DNA from: Ekhidna lutea
GTDB lineage: Bacteria; Bacteroidota; Bacteroidia; Cytophagales; Cyclobacteriaceae
Assembly: GCF_900188325.1 (NCBI RefSeq)
Contig: NZ_FZPD01000004.1
Span: 378,501 to 442,500, forward strand
Length of the DNA: 64,000 bases
Direction: 5' to 3'
Shown here piece by piece: positions 29,039 through 36,132 of the stretch. The notes beneath the pieces are model-generated. The model was given only the letters and a program-made list of their open reading frames with translations, searched no databases and had not been told where the DNA came from. Position 1 is the first letter of the stretch; every line of letters starts with the position of its first letter. The translations under genes and the position numbers were made by a program.

Positions 29039-29069
29039 CCCTCCATACACTATGTATGGAGGGTTTTTT
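29039..29069 (+). terminator. Rho-independent terminator after tRNA-Arg
   Basis: CCCTCCATACA-CTA-TGTATGGAGGG perfect 11-bp stem followed by TTTTTTA, 28 bp after the tRNA. Confidence 0.93.
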
Positions 29070-29208
29070 ATTTCCTACCCTACCCATAATATTCATTAGT
29101 TTTCATAATATTGGTTAACAGATCGGTTAACAAAGAAAGTGTTAACCGAATGATCTTTTTTAGCTCAAAAAGAGACATTTTGATGCATTTTGAGTATATT
29201 TATATAGG

Positions 29209-29230
29209 GATTGGGAGTTCTGATCCCTCC
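29209..29230 (+). repeat. Partial copy of the tRNA-Arg T arm, candidate attachment-site remnant
   Basis: 22 bp that match the tRNA-Arg(ACG) T arm (28983-29004) at 19 positions, including GATTGGG and ATCCCTCC. It lies 38 bp before the integrase start. Duplicated tRNA 3' segments beside a tyrosine integrase are the usual trace of att sites. It could instead be the tail of a different decayed tRNA. Confidence 0.45.
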
Positions 29231-29267
29231 TGCAAAACCTAAAGAATCATGTTTTAAACCATTTGTT

Positions 29268-30512
29268 ATGAATAACACATTTAGCATTCTCTTTTGGCTT
29301 TTGAATAGTCGTATAAGTAAAAAAACAGGTGAAGCTCCTATAATGGCAAGGATTACTGTCAATGGTAAAAGGGCCGAACTCGCCACTGGCAAAAAAGTGA
29401 TGCCCGAGAAATGGAATGTTAATGCTGGTAAGGTTCGTGGGAATTCAGAAGAAGCGCGGGTAATTAATTATCACCTTTCTAAAATGGAAGTAAAGCTTCA
29501 AAAAATCTATGATAAACTGGTTGAGGACGATCAGTATATTTCCTCCTCAACTCTAAAAAATTTATTCCTTGGTAAGACCAATAAGCAACACTCCTTGCTG
29601 AAGCTTTTTAGATATCACAATGATTCGATTGAAAAGCAGGTGGGTAAAGAGTATTCATCAGGGACATTGGAAAGATACAAGACCGCCTATCGACATGTTG
29701 AATCGTTTGTGAAAGATCACTATGGCCGAGAGGATTTTGCTCTGAAGGATCTTAACTACACGTTTGTGAATGACTATGAACTATACCTAAAATCAACTAA
29801 GGGTATCGGACATAATACGACAATGAAATACATCCGGCAAATGAAGAAAATCATCATCTTGGCCATAAAAAATGAATGGCTTGATCGCGATCCGTTTGCC
29901 CGGTTTGAGATTACCACCAAAGAAGTCAAGAAAGGATATCTAAACAAAGAGGAATTATCAGAACTATACTCTAAAGAATTTGGAGCTGAGAGACTTGAAC
30001 ATGTTAGGGATGCTTTTCTGTTTTGCTGCTATACTGGTTTGTCATACTCAGATGTTAAGAAGCTAACACCAGACAATATTTCAAAAGGTATGGATGGTGA
30101 ATGTTGGATTTTTGTAGATAGAACCAAAACTGGATCTTCATCAAATGTTCCACTTCTTCCTATTCCAGCGGAAATCATTAAGAAATACGAAACCCATCCC
30201 ATTGTATTGAACACAGGTTGTCTCTTACCTATCATTTCAAACCAACGGGTAAATGCTTACCTAAAAGAGATTGCGACAATCTGCGGCATTAAAAAGAATG
30301 TTACTTTTCACATGGCCAGACACACATTCGCTACCACGGTTACCTTATCCAACGGAGTAGCGATCGAATCCGTAGGAAGTATGCTCGGTCATAAGAATCT
30401 CAAGACCACCCAGATTTATGCTAAAGTGGTCCAAGAAAAAGTGAGCGAAGACATGAAAGCTTTGAAGAATAAACTTGGCGCAAGTGGATTCGGAAAAGCG
30501 GTCAATCAATAA
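29268..30512 (+). CDS. Tyrosine-type site-specific integrase (IntDOT-like)
   Basis: 414 residues from the ATG at 29268. There is an N-terminal Arm-type DNA-binding domain (FSILFWLLNSRISKKTGEAP), an SAM-like core-binding domain (ERYKTAYRHVESFV) and a catalytic domain with HMARHTF (H-x-x-R), LGHKNLKTTQIYAKV (His/Lys and nucleophile Tyr). The first catalytic Arg is replaced by Ser (CCYTGLSYSDVKKL), as reported for IntDOT of CTnDOT. It would insert a mobile element at the tRNA-Arg(ACG) 0.26 kb upstream. An in-frame extension to a TTG at 29211 runs through the att-like repeat and is rejected. Confidence 0.92.
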   Translation: MNNTFSILFWLLNSRISKKTGEAPIMARITVNGKRAELATGKKVMPEKWNVNAGKVRGNSEEARVINYHLSKMEVKLQKIYDKLVEDDQYISSSTLKNLFLGKTNKQHSLLKLFRYHNDSIEKQVGKEYSSGTLERYKTAYRHVESFVKDHYGREDFALKDLNYTFVNDYELYLKSTKGIGHNTTMKYIRQMKKIIILAIKNEWLDRDPFARFEITTKEVKKGYLNKEELSELYSKEFGAERLEHVRDAFLFCCYTGLSYSDVKKLTPDNISKGMDGECWIFVDRTKTGSSSNVPLLPIPAEIIKKYETHPIVLNTGCLLPIISNQRVNAYLKEIATICGIKKNVTFHMARHTFATTVTLSNGVAIESVGSMLGHKNLKTTQIYAKVVQEKVSEDMKALKNKLGASGFGKAVNQ

Positions 30513-30696
30513 ACTCCTCAATGAGGTTCTGGTCTATTCCGGTATAATGTGAAAACTCATGGATGGTCACCAGCTGGTGATCATCTTTTTTTAGCTCCTC
30601 TTTGATTCGCTTGATCATAAGCCTACCGTAGCGCTCACTTTTACCAGTAATGCGCTGAATATCCTTCGGGTAGATTATGATTCGTTTTAGCTTCAT
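30502..30696 (-). CDS. Small conserved-looking protein next to the integrase
   Basis: 64 residues, no membrane helix, rich in Lys/Arg/Ile (IIIYPKDIQRITGKSERYGR, LVTIHEFSHYTGIDQNLIEEF). The pattern suggests a small helical, possibly DNA-binding protein (winged-helix or excisionase-like size). It overlaps the integrase stop by 11 bp on the opposite strand. No family is recognised with confidence. Confidence 0.6.
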   Translation of the reverse strand: MKLKRIIIYPKDIQRITGKSERYGRLMIKRIKEELKKDDHQLVTIHEFSHYTGIDQNLIEEFID

Positions 30697-30842
30697 TTAG
30701 TTTCCTTCATACGCCATCTATGCTTAATCCATGAGGCATCTTCGGCAATAAGTGTCAGATGGTATCAAAGCCGGAATACGGTAATTGTCAAGCACTTCTA
30801 AATATGCGTTTTTTCAGCCATAAACCAAATTTTTATAAAGTT

Positions 30843-31616
30843 ATGGCTCGACAAAAGGGTATCATTAAACTGAAAGGAACCATCGGGGATGTGTCCTTTT
30901 ACAAATCAAAAGATGGCTATTTAGCCAGGGAAAAAGGTGGCGTGGACGGTGATCGAATCCGCAACGATCCGGCCTTCCAAAGGACCCGTGAAAACGGATC
31001 TGAATTTGGACGTGCCGGCAAGGCCGGGAAGATCCTGAGAAATGCTTTGCGACTGCTTTTGCAGAATGCATCAGACTCAAAAGTCACAAGCAGGCTGACC
31101 AAGGAGATGTTGCGAATCATCAAAACTGACACGAACAGTGCCAGGGGACAAAGGTCAATCGCTCAGGGTGATTTGAACCTCCTCGGTGGATTTGATTTCA
31201 ACATCAATGGGAAGCTGGGCGCTACTATGTATGCTCCTTACCAATCACAAGTTGATAGAGCTTCCGGAGCATGTGGTGTGACCATCCCAGATTTCATTCC
31301 GGGTAACACCATTGCCTTTCCTTCAGGTGCTACGCACATGAAGTTTTTGGTAGGTGCTGCAGGTGTTGATTTTGAAACAGAGGCGTTTGAATTTCAGCAA
31401 GTGGATAGCGGTGAATTGGTCATTGGACCGGATGTGGTTAACCAACTGGATTTGGCAGTGAACCTGACTGCAGACAATGAGCTGGATATCTTCCTGGTAT
31501 TGGGAATTGACTTCTTGCAGGAGGTGAATGGAGCGATGTATCCATTGAAAAATGGATCATACAATCCGTTGGCCATTGTAGGACTTGACCAATTCGTGGA
31601 AGCCCCAGCTGAGTAA
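30843..31616 (+). CDS. Conserved Bacteroidota protein of unknown function in integrase cassette
   Basis: 257 residues from the ATG at 30843. It starts MARQKGIIKLKGTIGDVSF and has a basic N-terminal half (YKSKDGYLAREKGGVDGDR, NDPAFQRTRENGSEFGRAGK, SRLTKEMLRIIK) and a beta-rich C-terminal half ending EVNGAMYPLKNGSYNPLAI. I recall similar proteins beside DUF5675 genes in other Bacteroidota, but know no function. The two-part design could be a nucleic-acid-binding or structural (virion-like) protein; that is speculation. DUF5675 follows after 7 bp, so they are one operon. Confidence 0.75.
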   Translation: MARQKGIIKLKGTIGDVSFYKSKDGYLAREKGGVDGDRIRNDPAFQRTRENGSEFGRAGKAGKILRNALRLLLQNASDSKVTSRLTKEMLRIIKTDTNSARGQRSIAQGDLNLLGGFDFNINGKLGATMYAPYQSQVDRASGACGVTIPDFIPGNTIAFPSGATHMKFLVGAAGVDFETEAFEFQQVDSGELVIGPDVVNQLDLAVNLTADNELDIFLVLGIDFLQEVNGAMYPLKNGSYNPLAIVGLDQFVEAPAE

Positions 31617-31623
31617 TTGCCAC

Positions 31624-32247
31624 ATGGAAGTAATTCTGAAAAGAACCTACCATGAGAACGGAACCAATGGGAAGCTCTACCATGGAAAGCAGCTGGTTTG
31701 CTTTACCATAGAGCTTCCCTGGCTCCAAAACCGAAGGAATGTTTCCTGCATTCCGGAAGGATCTTATGAGATAAGAAAACGCTACACCAAGACTAGGGGA
31801 AGTCATTTGATCCTGGAGAAAGTGCCTGACAGATCGGGCATTCTATTGCACCCGGCTAACAATGCATTGAAGGAACTGAAAGGATGCATTGCGCCAGTAA
31901 GCAAATTAGATGCTCCGGGAATCGGGTCTTTATCTCAGAAGGCTACAGAGAAACTTCAAAACCTCCTCTTTGAAGTTTTGGATCGAGATGAGGAGGTATT
32001 TCTAACTATTCAAAAGCAAATCGATATGAACGTTGTTGATAGAGTGAAGGCACCCACTCCTAAATTCTTTAAGGTGCTTAGAACTATTGGGCTAGGCCTG
32101 GCCGCAGCTGGTGGTGCAATCTTGGCATCTCCAATTGCCCTACCTGCTGGAATCGTCACCGTTGGTGGCTACCTGGTTGCCGGTGGAACAGTACTCGGCG
32201 CTGTAAGTCAAACAGCCGTCGATGATAAATGTGAGGAGGATGAGTGA
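31624..32247 (+). CDS. DUF5675 family protein with hydrophobic C-terminal tail
   Basis: 207 residues. The N-terminal 120 residues match DUF5675: EVILKRTYHENGTNGKLYH, CFTIELPWLQNRRNVSCIP, EGSYEIRKRYTKTRGSHL and GILLHPANNALKELKGCIAP. The His/Cys pattern (HPAN ... GCIAP) resembles L,D-transpeptidase-like catalytic folds and suggests cell-wall activity; this is inference. The C-terminal 60 residues are Gly/Ala-rich and hydrophobic (GLGLAAAGGAILASPIAL), a probable membrane tail, ending in an acidic DDKCEEDE. It overlaps the next gene by 8 bp. Confidence 0.82.
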   Translation: MEVILKRTYHENGTNGKLYHGKQLVCFTIELPWLQNRRNVSCIPEGSYEIRKRYTKTRGSHLILEKVPDRSGILLHPANNALKELKGCIAPVSKLDAPGIGSLSQKATEKLQNLLFEVLDRDEEVFLTIQKQIDMNVVDRVKAPTPKFFKVLRTIGLGLAAAGGAILASPIALPAGIVTVGGYLVAGGTVLGAVSQTAVDDKCEEDE

Positions 32248-32443
32248 TCATCAAATCGCATCAGGAACAAAAGCTGGTACCGTAGGTGGAACACTGTTGA
32301 GTGTTGTCATGAACATTGATGCCGGGGACATTCTCCGGACAGTGATATTGGCAACTGTTGGAGCAATAGTGAGTTTCAGCATCTCGGTACTTCTGAAGTG
32401 GCTGGTCAGATCCTCGAGGAGGAAAAGAGATTCAGTTAAATAA
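32240..32443 (+). CDS. Small holin-like membrane protein
   Basis: 67 residues from the ATG at 32240, with a GAGGAGG ribosome binding site inside the end of the DUF5675 gene. There are two hydrophobic segments (GTVGGTLLSVVMNI; ILRTVILATVGAIVSFSISVLL) and a very basic end (KWLVRSSRRKRDSVK), a holin-like layout. Its overlap with a DUF5675 gene that may act on the wall suggests an endolysin/holin-like pair; this is inferred from layout alone. Confidence 0.6.
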   Translation: MSDHQIASGTKAGTVGGTLLSVVMNIDAGDILRTVILATVGAIVSFSISVLLKWLVRSSRRKRDSVK

Positions 32444-32450
32444 TCATTCA

Positions 32451-32480
32451 GCCCTCAAAACAATGAGGGCTTTTTTTTTG
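32451..32480 (+). terminator. Rho-independent terminator of the cassette operon
   Basis: GCCCTCA-AAACAA-TGAGGGC stem followed by nine T, 7 bp after the holin-like gene. Confidence 0.93.
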
Positions 32481-32670
32481 GGAAATTGATTGATTGATGT
32501 GCCTGGCACCAAGCGAACAACCTGACGTACATCCTCCTCTTATTTCCATCAGGCAGGTTTAATGCTTTGCCTTTGATAAACTCCATGCATTCCTCAAACT
32601 CCTGCTGATTCATTCTACCAAGGACATTCGTAATAACTGATGGATTCATGTGATTGAAAAAGCCTTCCAT
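32455..32670 (-). CDS. Small hypothetical protein
   Basis: 71 residues, soluble, with a plausible amino acid mix (NHMNPSVITNVLGRMNQQEF, CMEFIKGKALNLPDGNKRR, WCQAHQSINFPKKK). Its last codons run through the convergent terminator stem. No family is recognised. The strong poly-A/AG tract upstream (32680-32710) may carry its ribosome binding region (AGAAAGAAAAAAAGAAA-like). Moderately likely to be real. Confidence 0.45.
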   Translation of the reverse strand: MEGFFNHMNPSVITNVLGRMNQQEFEECMEFIKGKALNLPDGNKRRMYVRLFAWCQAHQSINFPKKKPSLF

Positions 32671-32717
32671 ATAATTGATTTCTAAAAGAAAAAAAGAAAA
32701 AAAAGAAAGCTCTCTTC

Positions 32718-32819
32718 AGAAGTGGCGTGGGTAAAATGCAAGGCTTTGGTTCAGCGTGGGATGTGCTGGCATTGCAATTTTAATTGGAGCGGTCGGACGT
32801 GTGGAGCCGCTTATTTTTG
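32718..32819 (+). other. Short GC-rich, foldable intergenic element at the cassette border
   Basis: About 100 bp clearly richer in G than its surroundings, on the + strand. Possible pairings are TGCAA (32737-41) with TTGCA (32772-76), CAGC with GCTG inside it, and AGCGG (32788-92) with CCGCT (32807-11) followed by TATTTTT like a terminator. It is not coding in any frame. It could be a small RNA or the end structure of the inserted element. Confidence 0.4.
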
Positions 32820-32833
32820 TTTGGTTTTTTTGA

Positions 32834-32986
32834 GGAGGCGCACATGCTACTCATATCTCTCGATTAGAGAATGGACATAAGCAACCTACTCTTACTACGC
32901 TTTTTAAAATAGCTGATAAACTAGAGGTTAGTGTTGAATTATTGATTTCTAAAATCAAAATTATGCACCAAGATCATGAAAAATAG
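32834..32986 (+). pseudogene. Truncated XRE-family HTH regulator (C-terminal half only)
   Basis: 51 codons read GGAHATHISRLENGHKQPT followed by a typical TLFKIADKLEVSVELL end, the second half of an XRE/Cro helix-turn-helix domain. A TGA lies directly upstream in frame and there is no start codon, so the first half (about 20-30 residues with helices 1-2) is missing. The break is next to the cassette's GC-rich end, so the insertion or a later deletion probably destroyed it. Confidence 0.75.
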
Positions 32987-33051
32987 AGGAACCTGATTCC
33001 ATTAATTAAGCATCATGAATTTCACGTCTATGCGATTGCGTATCTCAAAGA

Positions 33052-33112
33052 AATAAGGGAAAACAGATAGGTGAATCCTTTCTTCACACCCATCATAATT
33101 CCCTTATTTTCA
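33052..33112. terminator. Long stem-loop, probable bidirectional terminator
   Basis: AATAAGGGAA (33052-61) pairs with TTCCCTTATT (33099-33108), with inner pairing GGTGAA/TTCACACC. It is flanked by A-rich and T-rich ends and sits 20 bp from the DoxX stop codon. Confidence 0.6.
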
Positions 33113-33128
33113 TTAAGAATTTAAAATA

Positions 33129-33500
33129 TCAATTACTATTTGGTTCGGATAATTTTGCCAAAGAAAACGCCCCAATTGCCATAACCAAATCTCTTACGGC
33201 AACATCCACATAGCTCCAGCTAAAAATTAATGTTAAAGCGATAGCAACCAGCCAAGCCGAAACAACATACGCCCCAATTTTTGTTTTGGTCAGCACCAAA
33301 ACACCTGCAACGATCTCCACAACACCTACAATCATCATAAACGTTGCAGCTTCAAAGGGTAACATGCTGGCAAATCCATCCGAAAGATATTGGCTCCAAT
33401 TGGTTAAAAGATTGGTGAATTTATCCAGACCAGCTACGATCGGGACAAGCCCAAAAGTATATTTTAGGAGGTCTCTCACAAATTGTACGTTAGCGTTCAT
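33129..33500 (-). CDS. DoxX-like small membrane protein
   Basis: 123 residues with four hydrophobic helices (YTFGLVPIVAGLDKF, ATFMMIVGVVEIVAGVLVL, AYVVSAWLVAIALTLIF, LVMAIGAFSLAKL), the DoxX/DUF417 layout. Family members are linked to thiosulfate or redox stress, but this one's role is unknown. It is divergent from the ECF sigma gene over a shared inverted repeat. Confidence 0.75.
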   Translation of the reverse strand: MNANVQFVRDLLKYTFGLVPIVAGLDKFTNLLTNWSQYLSDGFASMLPFEAATFMMIVGVVEIVAGVLVLTKTKIGAYVVSAWLVAIALTLIFSWSYVDVAVRDLVMAIGAFSLAKLSEPNSN

Positions 33501-33561
33501 GATTTCAAAATTTTAATTGTTCAAAACTTGTTACCTCCATTAGAGGATTCAATTCCAAAAA

Positions 33562-33581
33562 GGATACAAATTTTTGTACCC
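33562..33581. promoter_or_regulatory. Inverted repeat between divergent DoxX and sigma-factor genes
   Basis: GGATACAAATTTTTGTACCC: TACAAA-TT-TTTGTA core with GG/CC edges, midway between the two starts. TTTG occurs on both strands, so it may be an operator over two divergent promoters. Confidence 0.45.
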
Positions 33582-33625
33582 TTTTAGAGGTTTCGGCATC
33601 TAAAATGAAAAACAGATTGTGAACT

Positions 33626-34297
33626 ATGGAAGCAGTAGATATCAATGATTTTAACAATCACAGAATAAAAGAGGAAACAGTTATTAAGCGCATTTTAGGT
33701 GGCGAAAAAGAGCTTTACGAAATATTGGTAAGACGTAACAATCAAAAACTATATCGTATAATCAGAGGCTATCTAAAGGATGAATCTGAAATTGAGGATG
33801 TGATGCAGAATAGCTATTTGAAGGCATACACCAAGCTGTACCAATTTAATTTGAAATCTCAATTTTCCACTTGGCTCATTCGGATAGCTATTAACGAGTC
33901 ACTTGCAGAAATAAAAAAGAAAGGCAAAATGGTACATCTAGGTGGCAATAGCCAAGATACGGATGATCGATTTGTTTTAGAACTCCCCGACAACCGACAA
34001 TTAAATCCGCTAGAAAAAATGACACGAAAGGAAACCAAGCATCTATTGGAAAATGCTATTGACCAATTAGAAGAAAAATACCGTACAGTTTACATAATGA
34101 GAGAGGTTGAAGAAATGAGTTTGAAGGATGTTGCAGCAGCTTTAGATATCAGCATTTCAAATGTTAAAATAAGACTGCATCGCTCGAAAGGAATGATAAA
34201 AGAAACCTTGTACGAGATGTCAAATGACACTGAGATTTTTGAATTTGGTTTTAGTCGATGCGACAGAGTTACAGAGCAGGTAATGAAAAGAATTTAG
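33626..34297 (+). CDS. ECF-type RNA polymerase sigma factor
   Basis: 223 residues with sigma-70 region 2 (GEKELYEILVRRNNQKLYR, DESEIEDVMQNSYLKAY, FSTWLIRIAINE) and region 4 (LEEKYRTVYIMREVEEMSL, KDVAAALDISISNVKIRLH). No anti-sigma gene is adjacent; the next gene is a flavin reductase whose ATG follows the stop by 2 bp. The C-terminal 25 residues (EIFEFGFSRCDRVTEQVM) extend beyond region 4 and include one Cys. Likely stress-responsive. Confidence 0.92.
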   Translation: MEAVDINDFNNHRIKEETVIKRILGGEKELYEILVRRNNQKLYRIIRGYLKDESEIEDVMQNSYLKAYTKLYQFNLKSQFSTWLIRIAINESLAEIKKKGKMVHLGGNSQDTDDRFVLELPDNRQLNPLEKMTRKETKHLLENAIDQLEEKYRTVYIMREVEEMSLKDVAAALDISISNVKIRLHRSKGMIKETLYEMSNDTEIFEFGFSRCDRVTEQVMKRI

Positions 34298-34299
34298 TC

Positions 34300-34965
34300 A
34301 TGGAAACGGTAAAAATATTATCAATAGAAAACGCTACACATGATGTAGTTCACTTAAAAACCGAAAAACCGGCTGACATTGAATACGCTCCGGGACAAGC
34401 TGTTGATGTTGCACTGAACTCCGCCGGGATGGAAAATGAGCTTAGAGCATTTACAATCACCTCATTACCTACCGAGCCATTTCTGGAGTTTTATATAAAA
34501 ATATACTCGGAACATGATGGAGTGACTAAACAAATCGCCAAACTAAAAAAGAATGATACCTTACTAATAGGTGATGTTTTTGGTGACATCCAATACAAAG
34601 GTGTTGGAGTTTTTATTGCAGGTGGTGCAGGTATCACACCCTTCATTGCCATTTTCAAAGATTTAGTGTCGCAAAATAAAGTTGGAAACAATAAACTGAT
34701 TTTTGCAAACAAAACCAGTCAAGACATTATTGAAGGCGATTACTTTCACCAACACCTTGGAAAAAATTTTATTAATGTTTTGTCCATGGAAAGAAAAGAT
34801 GGGTTCATGAATGGGCACGTAAGTGAATCGCTTATAAAATCGCAAATGACAAGCAAGGGACTGTATTACTATTTATGCGGCCCACCTCCAATGATGGATG
34901 AAGTTTTGAACCACTTGGAAGTTTTAGGGATTAAAAAATCTAAAATTATTATAGAACAGTTTTGA
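34300..34965 (+). CDS. Ferredoxin-NADP reductase-like flavoprotein
   Basis: 221 residues. FAD-binding beta-barrel (LRAFTITSLP, the RxYS/T-like FAD site; FYIKIYSEHDGVTKQI) and NAD(P)-binding half (GVFIAGGAGITPFIAIF, YYYLCGPPPMMDEVL). There is no 2Fe-2S domain, so it must pass electrons to a separate partner. The ATG at 34300 is two bases after the sigma factor stop, so the genes are coupled. Compare flavohaemoglobin reductase modules; partner unknown. Confidence 0.85.
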   Translation: METVKILSIENATHDVVHLKTEKPADIEYAPGQAVDVALNSAGMENELRAFTITSLPTEPFLEFYIKIYSEHDGVTKQIAKLKKNDTLLIGDVFGDIQYKGVGVFIAGGAGITPFIAIFKDLVSQNKVGNNKLIFANKTSQDIIEGDYFHQHLGKNFINVLSMERKDGFMNGHVSESLIKSQMTSKGLYYYLCGPPPMMDEVLNHLEVLGIKKSKIIIEQF

Positions 34966-35089
34966 TGTGTTTTTGTACACGTATTGACAGCTTATTTAGA
35001 AAAAAACGCCGTTTTTAACAGATCATTCTTCTGAAAGGGTGACTGAGGACTGCTAACTTAAATCTCTAAAAAATGTGCGGTGCTTTTGG

Positions 35090-35389
35090 TTAACCTTGCA
35101 TTAGCAAAATCATACTATCCTCTCGTGCTTCCACTGTATGAGGCATAGATATCGGGATTTTATATTGATCTAGCTGATCCAATTGTAAAGTTTTGGCTTT
35201 TTCAGAATAAATGATTGAACCGTATAATACCAGCAGCGTCGTAGGTTTGTGGGTTACGTGCTCATTTAACTTCATCTCTCGATTGAATCCAATACACATA
35301 GTGCTCCCACAATCTGTTTTGTGAATTGCTTTTGCTATCGGTCTATTTGAATCAATAAGTTCACTTTTTATACTTCTAATAACTTCCAT
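35090..35389 (-). CDS. Cupin-like protein
   Basis: 99 residues from the ATG at 35389 (MEVIRSIKSELIDSNRPIA). Beta-rich, with the pattern FNREMKLNEHVTHKPTTLLVLYGSI and PISMPHTVEAREDSMILL expected of a single cupin fold, but with few metal-binding histidines. An in-frame GTG at 35446 would add 19 residues. No partner is obvious; it follows the 4-helix sensor genes on the same strand by 75 bp. Confidence 0.65.
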   Translation of the reverse strand: MEVIRSIKSELIDSNRPIAKAIHKTDCGSTMCIGFNREMKLNEHVTHKPTTLLVLYGSIIYSEKAKTLQLDQLDQYKIPISMPHTVEAREDSMILLMQG

Positions 35390-35464
35390 CTCATTTATTG
35401 TTCCAGTAGTTATTGGCAGCCGCTGCTTGTTTATGTCATAGATCACATTTGGGCCTATATGTTC

Positions 35465-36082
35465 CTACTTTATTGGTCTCAAAAAAATCAATAACTGTAT
35501 CAAGAGGCCAATTACAATTAGTACACCTATTTCTATTCTTGATATCCGATTGCTTGTATCAATGGTTCGATTCGAATTGCTTATGACTCTATCACTCTCC
35601 TCGAGTTGAATTTTGAAAAGCGAGTCTAAATCACCGTAAATAGCTGAAAAATATCTTTCACTTCCAGCTATGTTTAACTCGGTGTTAATGGATTCATTTC
35701 TTAGAAGATTAGACTCATATTCATTCAATGAACGAATATGAGTTTGCAGAGACTCAAAAGCCAATGATTCATTTTCTGTAAGCTCTGTCGATGCAAAACG
35801 ATGTATCAATACTTGAATAGAATCATTGAGCATTTCATTAAGGTCAGTCAATTCTTCAATATCAGAGCTTTGAATAATCACCTTCTTTTTCTGTACCTGA
35901 CGTGAGATTTTATACAAATAATCTTTAGCAAGTAATCGATCTTCAAATACTGTGGTAAGACCTTTCTGAACAACTTTAAAGTGATTGCTGTCCATCAGGT
36001 TGGTAGCTAATACCAAAAGAAATACAACCACTAAAGCCGCCCCCATTCTTAATCGCTGCGACAAAGTCATTTTTGAATCCAT
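35465..36082 (-). CDS. Membrane protein with 4-helix-bundle sensor domain (chemoreceptor-like, no output domain)
   Basis: 205 residues: one N-terminal membrane helix (MGAALVVVFLLVLATNLM), about 140 periplasmic residues of helical bundle (DRLLAKDYLYKISRQVQKKK; LESLQTHIRSLNEYESNLL-like), and a second membrane helix (IEIGVLIVIGLLIQLLIFL) followed by only five residues. This is the ligand-binding module of MCP_4HB receptors without HAMP or signalling domains. It is a paralogue of the gene just upstream. Confidence 0.7.
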   Translation of the reverse strand: MDSKMTLSQRLRMGAALVVVFLLVLATNLMDSNHFKVVQKGLTTVFEDRLLAKDYLYKISRQVQKKKVIIQSSDIEELTDLNEMLNDSIQVLIHRFASTELTENESLAFESLQTHIRSLNEYESNLLRNESINTELNIAGSERYFSAIYGDLDSLFKIQLEESDRVISNSNRTIDTSNRISRIEIGVLIVIGLLIQLLIFLRPIK

Positions 36083-36132
36083 GTCTTTTTTATATCTGGA
36101 AAGTTTTAAAGCTTGATTTAATAAGCTAGGTA

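Noticed and set aside
35073-35093. MCGAFG followed by a stop, similar to the start of class II glutamine amidotransferase or SRAP proteins
   Set aside because: Only six codons; no further homologous frame is visible in the next hundred bases, so a truncated gene cannot be supported.
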